Positions 44,101 through 51,927 of a stretch of DNA of 64,000 nt are shown in pieces. The position numbers and the translations under genes were made by a program. The DNA lies in NCBI GenBank assembly GCA_965204525.1, contig OZ241994.1:3906001-3970000 (forward strand). Direction: 5' to 3'. The stretch comes from Bin5 sp965204525. GTDB taxonomy: Bacteria; Chloroflexota; Anaerolineae; Caldilineales; Caldilineaceae. Position 1 is the first letter of the stretch; each line of letters opens with the position of its first letter. Under the pieces are notes generated by a model. It was not told the DNA's origin. It was given only the letters and a program-made list of their open reading frames with translations, and ran no database searches.

Positions 44101-45048
44101 TAACGCTATTGAGAGAGATGGCGCTGCGCAAAACGGCAGCCCAAGTTCATCCAGGTCATTGTCCTCTACATTGTGCCAGATTTCGGGGACGCATCCACTT
44201 AACAGGTTGCCTGAAATGTGCAGCCATTCCAGGCTAGTGAGGCGGCCCAGTGCAGGCGGAATCAAACCGCTCAACCTGTTGCCCCAGAGGCCCAACTCCG
44301 TCAGGTTGGTGAGCTTGCCCAATTCGGGCGGAATCGTGCCGCTCAGCTTGTTGTCGTAGAGGTGCAGCCCTGTCAGATTGGTGAGATGGCCCAACTCGGA
44401 CGGAATCGTGCCGCTCAACCGATTCCCTGAGAGATCCAGCCATTCCAGGTTGGTGAGATTGCCTAACTCTGGCGGAATCGCCCCACTCAACTGGTTCTCC
44501 GCGAGGTACAATTCTTCCAGGTTGGTGAGGTTGCCCAATTCTGAAGGAATCGTTCCACTCAACTCGTTTCCCCTGAGGTTTAGCCATTCCAGGTTGGTGA
44601 GACTGCCTAACTCCGATGGAATCGTGCCGCTCAACTGGTTTGCGGAAAGCTCCAGCACTTCCAGGCTGAAAAGGTTGCCCAATTCGGATGGAACTGTCCC
44701 ACGCAACCGATTCGAGTACAGGCTAAGCACTGTCAGGTTGGACAGGTTGCCAAGTTCGGGCGGTATAGTCCCATTCAGTTGGTTCTCATAGAGGAGCAGC
44801 TCTGAAACTCGGCCGTCATCGTCTACGGTGACGCCATGCCATTCCGAGATCGGTCTGTCGCTCAGCCAGTTCTCGCTGTTCACCCAGTTTTCGCCGTCCG
44901 CGGCCTCGTAGAGCGCGACCAGCGCGTCTCTGTCCGTGTTGGCGTCTGTGGCGATTCGTACTGATGCCAACACCCGAGGCCCTCTAAGGCCAGCAACCAG
45001 GGCACATACAACGACCAGGACAGCCGGAATTCTGAGAACAGAGCGCAT
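41128..45048 (-). CDS. LRR / trypsin-like protease / SH3b / PsbP-like secreted protein
   Basis: This 1306-residue multidomain protein has a signal peptide (1-28). A cap domain (D-R-D-A-L-V-A-L-Y) leads into nine plant-like 24-residue leucine-rich repeats (about 83-300, consensus N-x-L-S-G-T-I-P-x-E-L-G). A trypsin-like protease of S1C type follows, with His in T-N-A-H-V-V-W (about 358), Asp in T-D-L-A-V-L (about 390) and Ser in G-G-Q-S-G-G-A-L (about 463). After it come two PPC-like beta-domains, an SH3b domain (about 780-830), a PsbP/DUF1795-like domain (about 856-1043), a second SH3b (about 1053-1103) and a second PsbP-like domain. The start at 45048 follows AGGGGGAG. Confidence 0.88.
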   Translation of the reverse strand: MRSVLRIPAVLVVVCALVAGLRGPRVLASVRIATDANTDRDALVALYEAADGENWVNSENWLSDRPISEWHGVTVDDDGRVSELLLYENQLNGTIPPELGNLSNLTVLSLYSNRLRGTVPSELGNLFSLEVLELSANQLSGTIPSELGSLTNLEWLNLRGNELSGTIPSELGNLTNLEELYLAENQLSGAIPPELGNLTNLEWLDLSGNRLSGTIPSELGHLTNLTGLHLYDNKLSGTIPPELGKLTNLTELGLWGNRLSGLIPPALGRLTSLEWLHISGNLLSGCVPEIWHNVEDNDLDELGLPFCAAPSLSIALIPETLTRPQIFEKVSPAIAFIQTETGSGSGVLIEGGYVVTNAHVVWPFDTARVVFPDGTAFNQVQVKGWDLLTDLAVLGPVDARAQPATLRDGEDIPTGSDMYLIGYPGEYNPFPQPVIVPGILSGLRQWEPVGVTYFQTPAPTAGGQSGGALVSSTGYVIGISGFTIIEGKFVLSASSADILPRIQQLIDGEDPSGHGERRLPVEGGARRHELTLQSYGDAYIFNEPAGTAIEVELSGADGGGFRVFDAYGYEITEDVTDSFSFETERNGPHFLVVSASGSGKLSLIANRPFTRFDDSDRDKQIRVGHSLPGNIDFPTDIDFFSLRLRRNETVEIVARSALADTYLAIWDSTAEKWASDDDSGGGLFGVDARIIFQAPQTGEYDLFVADAAWSAPGGYVISVNRAEDTDRLTPLASSGFPARPVPVVSIHNPLVVPIGDTPAVSGGDLYEWFAAGYEPPTGPTVTVNGAMNVRGGPGTNYPIIGTATAGQQHPALSKNAAGDWWQIEYEGRLAWVYGGLVTPSADAANAPQADPSGWLTYEDEARGLSLSYPPGWRYFDPAQPTQADLALFSAAKRGNDEQLDIAEMGALVSAMSVRSEEAVVGLGLQSDQADDASSNFMLVFSFAAGGLRLERYVQVVADRLQDSYGVEADSVELAPELRPLGEEAVSIRYRESETNSEVWQVWLLSPDEETLLALAFSVHSDGFAELEPLLHEIVQKARWTNQSAPTFPVVTISGQMNVRGGPGTFYPVLGTASAGAQYAITGKNSSGSWWRINYNEQSGWVFSQLVTASGPLEDVPFIKAYDWDAFHDSERRLWIFYPPGWFFFDPTQPTDADRRSLADMIGTENAKDFLRDFSSDMDSEDMEAFVGYGFETGWKFGGHIDSTIHPSSGLELRQLIPILENGLREAGLDVESAGVVTNLRYDGAEVVSVFFRDNRAGLDSNEIRWQVWMLSPDRASFLRIDFTFRSEGLAELAPLLSEMVRRIRWE

Positions 45049-45140
45049 GATCTCCCCCTTGCTGGCTGGACGCCTTACCTGTTTGCAGCAACTGCAAATA
45101 CGCATCGTTCAGACATCATTATCCTATCCTCCCAGACCCC

Positions 45141-45926
45141 TCATTCGGAATCCTCCGGGCTCGCTCTCAAAAGACCGCCCATTTCAGGCGGGATCTCACC
45201 GGTAAACCGGTTGCCGGTGAGATCAAACATCGTCAGATCGGGCAGCTTTCCCAGACCGGCCGGTATCTCTCCCGTCAACCGGTTATCGGATAGATACAGA
45301 CTTTCCAGACCGGTGAGGTTGCACAATTCAGATGGCAACTCTCCATCCAGCCGGTTGTCAGACAGATCCAGTAATTCCAGATCGGTGAGTTCACCCAGTT
45401 CAGGCGGGATGGATCCCGAAAGCTCGTTGCTGAAGAGACTCAAGAGGTACAGGCTGGACAGCCGGCCAAGATCCGGAGGTATCGTGCCCGTCAATCCGTT
45501 GTCTCCAAGATCCAGTTCGCAAAGCATGGACAGCCGGCCTAACGACGGCGGTATGACCCCTGTCAGGCGGTTGGCGCTGAGGCGCAGGACTTCCAGATTC
45601 CTGAGTCGACCTAACGCTGGGGGTATGATTCCGGTAAGGTCGTTGCCCATGAGTTCCAACCAGTGCAGCTTGGAGAGTCTTGCCAGTTCAGCGGGAATCC
45701 TCCCGGACAGCCCCTGCCAAGCCAGGTTCAAGCCAATAACGCGCAGTACAGTCGCCTCCGGGTCGGAGACTACGCCTTCCCACTCACTGACGGGCAGTCG
45801 TTCATCCCAGTTCAACGTACCGTAACTGTCCAGTGTGTCCCTTACTTTCAGGAGGATTGCGAAGTCCCCTGTCGGTCCGGGGTGCGTTCCTTTGCTCTGC
45901 ATCTGCTTGCTTCTCCGTTCAATCAT
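45141..45926 (-). CDS. LRR protein without signal peptide
   Basis: This 261-residue protein consists of a short cap (L-N-W-D-E-R-L-P-V-S-E-W-E-G-V) and eight 24-residue leucine-rich repeats of the same plant-like type (G-x-I-P-x-x-L-G-x-L-x-x-L). No signal peptide or membrane segment is visible, so it is probably cytoplasmic, unlike the neighbour that shares the repeat type. M at 45902 is an alternative start. It lies 92 bases upstream of the LRR-protease gene on the same strand, and the two may be co-transcribed. Confidence 0.8.
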   Translation of the reverse strand: MIERRSKQMQSKGTHPGPTGDFAILLKVRDTLDSYGTLNWDERLPVSEWEGVVSDPEATVLRVIGLNLAWQGLSGRIPAELARLSKLHWLELMGNDLTGIIPPALGRLRNLEVLRLSANRLTGVIPPSLGRLSMLCELDLGDNGLTGTIPPDLGRLSSLYLLSLFSNELSGSIPPELGELTDLELLDLSDNRLDGELPSELCNLTGLESLYLSDNRLTGEIPAGLGKLPDLTMFDLTGNRFTGEIPPEMGGLLRASPEDSE

Positions 45927-45980
45927 GAACCTGCTTGCCCCTGCTTCAGGTCATTTGCCCCGGTGTTCACCTGTCTGCGC

Positions 45981-46256
45981 TCATTGTGTCCCTTCCTGTT
46001 TGGCGCTCAGGTAGTCCATCACCTGCGCCGCAATCTCTCTTTTCGGTTTGGCCGGCGCCGTGGACGCTTCCGCCGCCTGCATGGCCGCGGCCGCCGTCGG
46101 ATAGTTCCTGCCCCGCCCTTTCTCCTGCCCTTGCAGGGTGCGTACAACGAATGCCCACAGGCCGGACCGCTCCAACGACACAACCGCCGCCCGCGTCCGG
46201 TTCGCAAGCCCGCTGTTGATATAATCCCCACGCCGCGTCAACCGCCATCCCCGCAT
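45981..46256 (-). CDS. Small basic protein, unknown
   Basis: This 91-residue protein has a compact pattern: W-R-L-T-R-R-G-D-Y-I-N near the start, a middle W-A-F-V-V-R-T-L-Q-G-Q, and a Y-P-T-A-A-A-A-M-Q-A-A-E tail. Strong AGGGGGG precedes its ATG by six bases. I do not recognise a family. It is on the same strand as the LRR genes and 98 bases downstream of the solute-binding protein gene. Confidence 0.5.
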   Translation of the reverse strand: MRGWRLTRRGDYINSGLANRTRAAVVSLERSGLWAFVVRTLQGQEKGRGRNYPTAAAAMQAAEASTAPAKPKREIAAQVMDYLSAKQEGTQ

Positions 46257-46353
46257 TGTCCCCCCCTTGTGCTTGCCGACGCGGGCCGGTTGCCGCGTCT
46301 ATGCTTTGTATGGAAAAAGAACGCCAGTTGCCGGAGGAGTTCGAAACGAAGAC

Positions 46354-47697
46354 TCACTCCACCCACACCGCGACCTGTTCCCCAACCCGCGCCACCGCGC
46401 TCGCCCCGCTCTGCTCGCCCGTCAGCACCCGGTTCACCTCAATAAAATAGACCAGCGAAATCTCTGTGTAATGCCCGCCCGTCACCGCGGCCGGCCGCGC
46501 CACCGCGTGCTCAGCCAGGCTCTCCGCGATCTGCGCTGCCCCGGGAATCCGTGCCTGCACATCGGCATCGTCATAGAGCGCCGCGATCGCCGGCGGCGTA
46601 CCGTCTGCCAGCGCCCGCCGCCGCTGCGCGGTCGCGTCGGTCAGACAGCGGGCCGCACCCGCCGCCGCATCCGGGTAACGGCTGTAGCGGCTGACGCCGA
46701 GCTGCTGCCCCCCGACTACGCTCGCATGTCGCGCCTCCGGGCCCTCCCCCCTGGGCAGACGCGTCACGTCGAACCGGTCGCGGACCGGGCTGTCTTCCGC
46801 CTGCCCCAGCCCATACGCATACGGCCAGTTGCGCATGAATGCCGCATTGCCGTTCTGGAACTGCCAGCGCGCATCCTCTTCCTGGAAGACCGTCACCGCC
46901 GGCGGGCTGATCTCGTCCACCCACGCCGCCGCCCTGTCAAGCGCCCGCGCCGCGCCTTCGTCCAAAGCCAGCCGCCCCTCCGCATCCACGATCAGGCCGG
47001 CGCCCATACTCGCCTGCCACTCCAACGCATTGACCGTCAGACCCTCGTAGACGTTGCCCTGCCACACGTACCCCCAGAACTCCGCATTTTCGCCCCGTTC
47101 TCCCGCCTGGACCGCCGCCGCCATCTCCTCCAGCGCGCTCCACGTCGCCGGCGGCCCTTCGAAGCCGTACTTCTCCAGCAGGTCCGTGCGATAGTAGAGC
47201 AGACCGACGTCACCCATTTGCGGCAGCCCGACCAGCGCCTCCCCCACACTGTTATTCTCCAGATAGATGGCGAAGTACTGGCCTCGCTCCTCCGCCGTCA
47301 GATGCGGGTTCAGGTCCAGCAGATGCGGCGCCAGCGTCCCCGACCACACGACGTCGAAGTCGATCAGGTCGATGTCGTCCGACTTGGCCGGCAGAAACTG
47401 CCGGTAAAGCCCCAGCCGGTCAACCGGATTCGCCGGCGCCGGCAGCAGCTCGATTACCATCCCGATCTCCTTGCCGCAGCGCGCAACGATCTCCCTGTCA
47501 ACCGGCCGCACAAAGGCCGGCCCCATCCAGCGCAAAATCGGCCTTGGCGGCGTCACCGCCACCGTCGCCTCCGCCACCGCCGCGGCGCCGCCATCCCCTC
47601 CACAGCCCGCGTACAGTAGCCCCGCGCCCAGCAGCAACAGAAAGAGGAGGATGCGGGCGGCCCACCTCGCGACTCCTTTCCTGATCATCTGAACCAC
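46354..47697 (-). CDS. ABC-type solute-binding lipoprotein (orphan)
   Basis: This 447-residue extracellular solute-binding protein of the sugar type (family 1) has a signal peptide ending in the lipobox L-Y-A-G-C (Cys at 32). The mature protein shows D-F-D-V-V-W-S-G, G-L-P-Q-M-G-D-V-G-L-L-Y-Y-R-T-D-L-L, W-P-Y-A-Y-G, and Y-F-I-E-V-N-R-V-L. Permease and ATPase genes are absent from the window, so the partner transporter is elsewhere or the protein has another role. A decayed copy of this gene lies at 40963-41106. Confidence 0.85.
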   Translation of the reverse strand: MVQMIRKGVARWAARILLFLLLLGAGLLYAGCGGDGGAAAVAEATVAVTPPRPILRWMGPAFVRPVDREIVARCGKEIGMVIELLPAPANPVDRLGLYRQFLPAKSDDIDLIDFDVVWSGTLAPHLLDLNPHLTAEERGQYFAIYLENNSVGEALVGLPQMGDVGLLYYRTDLLEKYGFEGPPATWSALEEMAAAVQAGERGENAEFWGYVWQGNVYEGLTVNALEWQASMGAGLIVDAEGRLALDEGAARALDRAAAWVDEISPPAVTVFQEEDARWQFQNGNAAFMRNWPYAYGLGQAEDSPVRDRFDVTRLPRGEGPEARHASVVGGQQLGVSRYSRYPDAAAGAARCLTDATAQRRRALADGTPPAIAALYDDADVQARIPGAAQIAESLAEHAVARPAAVTGGHYTEISLVYFIEVNRVLTGEQSGASAVARVGEQVAVWVE

Positions 47698-47761
47698 AGT
47701 ATAGGTCCTGTAATCGTTCGCACTACTCTACTCCAAATACGACTGCATGGGCCGCTTCAAA

Positions 47762-50512
47762 CTAAAAACCCACAAAAGAAACCACCGCCGCCTCGCCCGC
47801 CGCCAGCTCCACCTCGGCGCTGATCGCCAGCTCCGGGCAGTGGACCAGGTATGCGCCCGGTGGAAATGGCCCGAACTCGGCGCGGTAGGACGGCTTTGCC
47901 TCTCCGGCCTCGCTTGCGCCCAGCTCTTTCATGCCGCTGTCAGCGTCCGTCACGATGATCGTCAAATCAGCCCGCCCCGCCCACTGCGCCCGGATCATCC
48001 CAGGTGTAGCCGCGCCCGTCTGAATGCGCGTCTGCCGGCGCCATCCCTCCTCCGTCTGCCACAACTGGATGCTGAGCCGGTCACCCGCGTCCAGGTGAAT
48101 CCCCCAACTCCCGAAACCTTCAGCGTAGAGGTCGTAGTCGCCGGCCGGCAGGCTCTCGAACCTGAACTCACCCGACGGTTCCACCTGCGTTACGTAGCGC
48201 TGCCTCTGCGCGTCCACCAGCGCCACCTGCTGCGAAGGCCGCGATCCCCCCAGCGGCTGCCTGGCGCGCGCTGAGGCGCCAGCCGTTCCTGGCTGCATCC
48301 GGCCCTGCGGTTGCATCTGGCCCTGCAGCGCCGCCGGCGCCGGCAGCGCCGGCAGCGTCTCTTCCGGCAGCAGGATGAGATCGCAGCGAGGCCTGTTGCG
48401 CCCATCCAAAACAAGCGGGCGCGGCCAGTTCAGCAGCCGCCTCTGTTTCACATCCACATAATATCTGCCGGCCGCCAGGCCGCTGAAGACATAGCCGCCG
48501 TCCTCGTCCACTTCCGCCAGACGCTCGCTCGGCCCCCCTCCGGGCTCCTCAGCTCGCAGCCGCACAGTGCAGCCCTCTCCGCCCTCCACGCTGCCGCTGA
48601 TCTCCGACGCCCGCGGAGCGGCCCTCTTTTCATCATAGGCGTAGGCAAACAGCACATGGGTCTCCATTCCCACTTCAATCGAGACCTCGCACTTCACGGG
48701 CGTTGGACCGCTGTCCGGCAGCCCCAGTATCTCCAGCTGGTAGCTGCCGGCCGCCAGCGGCCCCGTCTCGCACTGGGCTGTCTGCGCCTGGCTGCTACGC
48801 GCCAGCGGCACGACCCAGCTCTTCTGTTCGCTGTCGCTGATACGCAGCGCCGGCGGGCGCGTCCGCCGGCCCCCTTCATCCGTCCCGCTCTCCGCTCCTG
48901 TCGGATTCGGCAGAAACTCCACGTCGCAGATCAACATACCGTCATCCAGCACAGTCCGCTGTTCGATCTCAAAACCCCATCCGTAAGCCGTCAGGTCACA
49001 GACCAACGCCTGGGCCGGCCCAAGTTCGATCGCTTCGACACGGCTGCCCGCCGGGTCGGTCACCTCCAGGCTGTAACGGCCCGCCGGCAAATCCACAAAA
49101 CGGTAGACGCCGCTCGTTCTGGCGATCGTCTCGTAAGCGAACCCGTCACTGTGCGTAAGCCGGACCTGCGCCCCTGCCCCGCCCCGTACCTTGCCGCTCA
49201 ACACACCATTCCCCGTTGGCCGAAATCCGTCGCGCGATCCGGCGACCGGGGCCTGAGGCGCCCCTTCTTCTCGCCCTTCTTGCGCCCTTGGCCGTTTGGG
49301 CTCCGTCTTGAGCAGGGGAACGATCGGGAGCGTCGACCAGCCGAACGTCTCCGCCACGGGAGCGGGCCCCGCCGGCAGCGAAAGCGTTCCCCTCTCGCCT
49401 CGCCTCTCCGGGCTATACCACGCGCTCTGCTCGTCCACCGAGCCCTCGCCCTCCAGCGCACCGTGCGCCAGCAACCAGAAGGCCGTGCAAAAGTAATAGT
49501 CCGGCGCCGGCGGCGTGTGGCGGCCCGTTCCCATCATCGCCCGGCAGATCTCCAGCGTCTGCGTCGTATGCAGCGCCGGCGTCGTCGCAGGGTAGCGCGG
49601 GTCCCCGTTTTCATTGATCAAATAGCCGTTGGCCGTCGAGAGGATCGGCAGACTGCGGCCAGTCAACTGCACCACCTCGTCGTTCAACCGTTCAAACGCC
49701 CGCCAGTGCACGCGCTCCGACTGCAACTGTGGTTGCGGCTCGCCCTCGCGCGGCTGCGCCAGCGCCGCCTCAAGCTTCGCCCTCCAGTCGACGGGGGCAT
49801 CGGTATCTGAAGCGTCGTCATCAGCCGCAGATGGCTGGTCCGTACCGTCTGCCGGCGGCCGTCCCTGCCACGCCTCAGAGGCTAGGGCGCTGTAGAAATC
49901 GCGCCCAAGCGGCGCGCCTTCACTGTGGACCGCGTCATCGGGATAGTGCGGCGGACGGTTGCTCGAATAGTTGTGGATCGCCAGCCAGATCGGTTGGTCG
50001 AACAGCGCTTCACCTCCGACCCGTGCGATCTCCTCCACCAGCCGCCAGTCCCCTTCCGGCGTCAGCGCCGGGACCGCCGGCAAACCGCCCCGCTCCAGAA
50101 CCGCCTCCATATTCGCCGCGGCTGCCCGCGCCGTCACCGCGAGCGCATCCTCCGGCCGCCCCGCCCGCCCCCAGAAAGCCGCCCCGTCCGGTTCGCTGTC
50201 GAGCTCAAAGTAGCGCACACCGGCCTCGATCAGCCTCTCCACCTCCTCCAACTCTTCGGCCAAGAGCGGGCCCGGTCCCGCCGTCTCCCGCACGACCTGA
50301 ACGATCGGCATGATCTGCGCAGCCAGCAGCGCCTTCGACAACTGCAGCGCACCGCGCTGGTCCGCAATCTTCACCCACTTCACGCCCAATTCGATCAGTT
50401 CCCGCAGCCAGAACGCCTCCACCATCTCACGCGTCGCCGCGCTCGCACCGGCGCACCAGTGGACGCCGATACCCGTATCATCTGCAGGGCGGGGATATTC
50501 GTGCAACTCCAT
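47762..50512 (-). CDS. TIM-barrel protein with carboxypeptidase-regulatory-like domains
   Basis: This 916-residue protein has an N-terminal half (about 1-370) resembling a glycoside-hydrolase-type TIM barrel: G-V-H-W-C-A-G, V-K-W-V-K-I-A-D-Q, Y-F-E-L-D-S-E-P-D-G with a possible acid, and A-I-H-N-Y-S-S-N-R-P-P-H-Y. The C-terminal half has three or more carboxypeptidase-regulatory-like/Cna-B-type beta units (for example G-V-Y-R-F-V-D-L-P-A-G-R-Y-S-L-E-V, G-G-Y-V-F-S-G-L-A-A-G-R-Y-Y-V-D-V). Low-complexity stretches separate them (Q-M-Q-P-Q-G-R-M-Q-P). No signal peptide is seen. The enzymatic role is unproven. Confidence 0.6.
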   Translation of the reverse strand: MELHEYPRPADDTGIGVHWCAGASAATREMVEAFWLRELIELGVKWVKIADQRGALQLSKALLAAQIMPIVQVVRETAGPGPLLAEELEEVERLIEAGVRYFELDSEPDGAAFWGRAGRPEDALAVTARAAAANMEAVLERGGLPAVPALTPEGDWRLVEEIARVGGEALFDQPIWLAIHNYSSNRPPHYPDDAVHSEGAPLGRDFYSALASEAWQGRPPADGTDQPSAADDDASDTDAPVDWRAKLEAALAQPREGEPQPQLQSERVHWRAFERLNDEVVQLTGRSLPILSTANGYLINENGDPRYPATTPALHTTQTLEICRAMMGTGRHTPPAPDYYFCTAFWLLAHGALEGEGSVDEQSAWYSPERRGERGTLSLPAGPAPVAETFGWSTLPIVPLLKTEPKRPRAQEGREEGAPQAPVAGSRDGFRPTGNGVLSGKVRGGAGAQVRLTHSDGFAYETIARTSGVYRFVDLPAGRYSLEVTDPAGSRVEAIELGPAQALVCDLTAYGWGFEIEQRTVLDDGMLICDVEFLPNPTGAESGTDEGGRRTRPPALRISDSEQKSWVVPLARSSQAQTAQCETGPLAAGSYQLEILGLPDSGPTPVKCEVSIEVGMETHVLFAYAYDEKRAAPRASEISGSVEGGEGCTVRLRAEEPGGGPSERLAEVDEDGGYVFSGLAAGRYYVDVKQRRLLNWPRPLVLDGRNRPRCDLILLPEETLPALPAPAALQGQMQPQGRMQPGTAGASARARQPLGGSRPSQQVALVDAQRQRYVTQVEPSGEFRFESLPAGDYDLYAEGFGSWGIHLDAGDRLSIQLWQTEEGWRRQTRIQTGAATPGMIRAQWAGRADLTIIVTDADSGMKELGASEAGEAKPSYRAEFGPFPPGAYLVHCPELAISAEVELAAGEAAVVSFVGF

Positions 50513-50900
50513 AAGCGGTCATTATACAGCCGTTCACAACCCGTGACTAGCGGTCGGGATATTCAACCACCAGCCGCCGCCGACAAACTTGCCGGCGTTT
50601 GCAGCTGCCGGGGGATTGTCTATCTGCCCTCACCTGCTGTAAACTGTGCTCGTGATCTGTCCGATCCGGCAATGCGGATGCATCATCTTTCAGCCAAGTC
50701 CCTTGTGAACCGCATAATAGGTCGCCAAAATTGACGACTTTGGAGCCTGGCGTACACGCTTTGCGCACAGGATGCGTCATAATCGAGTAATCTGCCCGCC
50801 TCGCGTAGAGAACCTGCATTACCAGAGGGCGGCTTCGCAGTGGCAAGAATTCCGTTCACCGCGAACCTCTCGCCATGAGCAACTGTCAAGAGGATAACCC
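50513..50900. other. Divergent region before moxR
   Basis: This 388-base gap between divergent genes contains no recognisable gene. CATAAT near 50779 could be a -10 element for moxR, with no good -35. Confidence 0.35.
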
Positions 50901-51854
50901 ATGCAAGAAGTGCAAGCCGTTGCCAATCGCATTATCGCCAACGTCGAGAAGGTCATCATCGGCAAGGACCGCGAAGTCCGCATGACCGTGGTGGCTTTGC
51001 TATGCGAGGGCCACCTCCTCATCGAAGATGTCCCCGGCGTCGGCAAGACAATGCTGGCCCGGGCAATCGCCCGCACCGTTGGCAGCACCTACCGCCGCAT
51101 TCAGTTTACGCCCGATATGCTGCCCAGCGACGTCACCGGTGTCAGCGTCTTCAATCAGAAAACGCTCGAATTCGAATTCCGGCCCGGCCCGATCATGGCC
51201 CAGATCGTTCTCTCCGACGAGATCAACCGCGCCACCCCCAAAACACAGTCCGCCCTTCTCGAAGCGATGGAGGAGCGCCAGGTCACCGTCGACGGCACCA
51301 CCTATGATATGGCGCGGCCGTTTCTCGTGCTCGCCACCCAGAACCCGATCGAATACGAAGGCACCTTCCCCCTGCCCGAAGCCCAGGTGGACCGCTTCCT
51401 GATGCGCATTCGCCTCGGCTACCCGCTGAAGGCGCACGAGGTCAACATCCTCGGCCTGCAGGCCTTGACGCATCCCATCGAGGGTCTGGAGAGAACCGTC
51501 TCCGTCGAAGAGCTCTCAAAGGCCCAGGAGGCCGTGCGCGACATGTATGTCGACGACAGCGTCAAGGAATATATCGTCGACCTTGTCGCCACAACCCGCG
51601 ATCATCCCGACGTCTACCTCGGCGCCAGCCCGCGCGGCAGTCTGGCCCTCTTCCGCGCCGCCCGCGCCTGGGCCGCTATCGACGGACGCGAATATGTGCT
51701 GCCCGACGATGTCAAACTCCTGGCCGAGTCGACGCTCGCCCACCGGCTCATCGTCAGCCCCTCCGCCCGCATCAAGAACGTAGACGCCGCACAAGTCATT
51801 GAGGACGCGCTCGCCCATACACCCGTGCCAGGCAGCCGCGTAAGAGCCGGCTGA
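50901..51854 (+). CDS. MoxR-type AAA+ ATPase
   Basis: This 317-residue MoxR ATPase is thought to chaperone metal insertion or assembly of a partner, typically with DUF58 and VWA proteins. Walker A is D-V-P-G-V-G-K-T-M-L-A, and Walker B with sensor is V-L-S-D-E-I-N-R-A-T-P-K-T-Q. L-A-T-Q-N-P-I-E and the second-region S-P-R-G-S-L-A-L are the other family marks. GAGG precedes the ATG. The next gene (DUF58) lies 73 bases on, after a repeat element. Confidence 0.93.
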   Translation: MQEVQAVANRIIANVEKVIIGKDREVRMTVVALLCEGHLLIEDVPGVGKTMLARAIARTVGSTYRRIQFTPDMLPSDVTGVSVFNQKTLEFEFRPGPIMAQIVLSDEINRATPKTQSALLEAMEERQVTVDGTTYDMARPFLVLATQNPIEYEGTFPLPEAQVDRFLMRIRLGYPLKAHEVNILGLQALTHPIEGLERTVSVEELSKAQEAVRDMYVDDSVKEYIVDLVATTRDHPDVYLGASPRGSLALFRAARAWAAIDGREYVLPDDVKLLAESTLAHRLIVSPSARIKNVDAAQVIEDALAHTPVPGSRVRAG

Positions 51855-51860
51855 ACATCA

Positions 51861-51927
51861 AAGAGGGAAAGGAGATGGACTTTAGAGAGCTACTCTCTTC
51901 TCACTCCTCACCCCTCACGCCTCCCCT
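51861..51927. repeat. Family A repeat between moxR and DUF58
   Basis: A purine arm (51861-51889, ending TTTAGAGAG) and a C/T arm (51893-51927, with TCACTCC and CTCACCCC) are joined by CTA. AGAGAG and CTCTCT form the central palindrome. The element fills the space where the DUF58 ribosome site should be. Confidence 0.55.
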
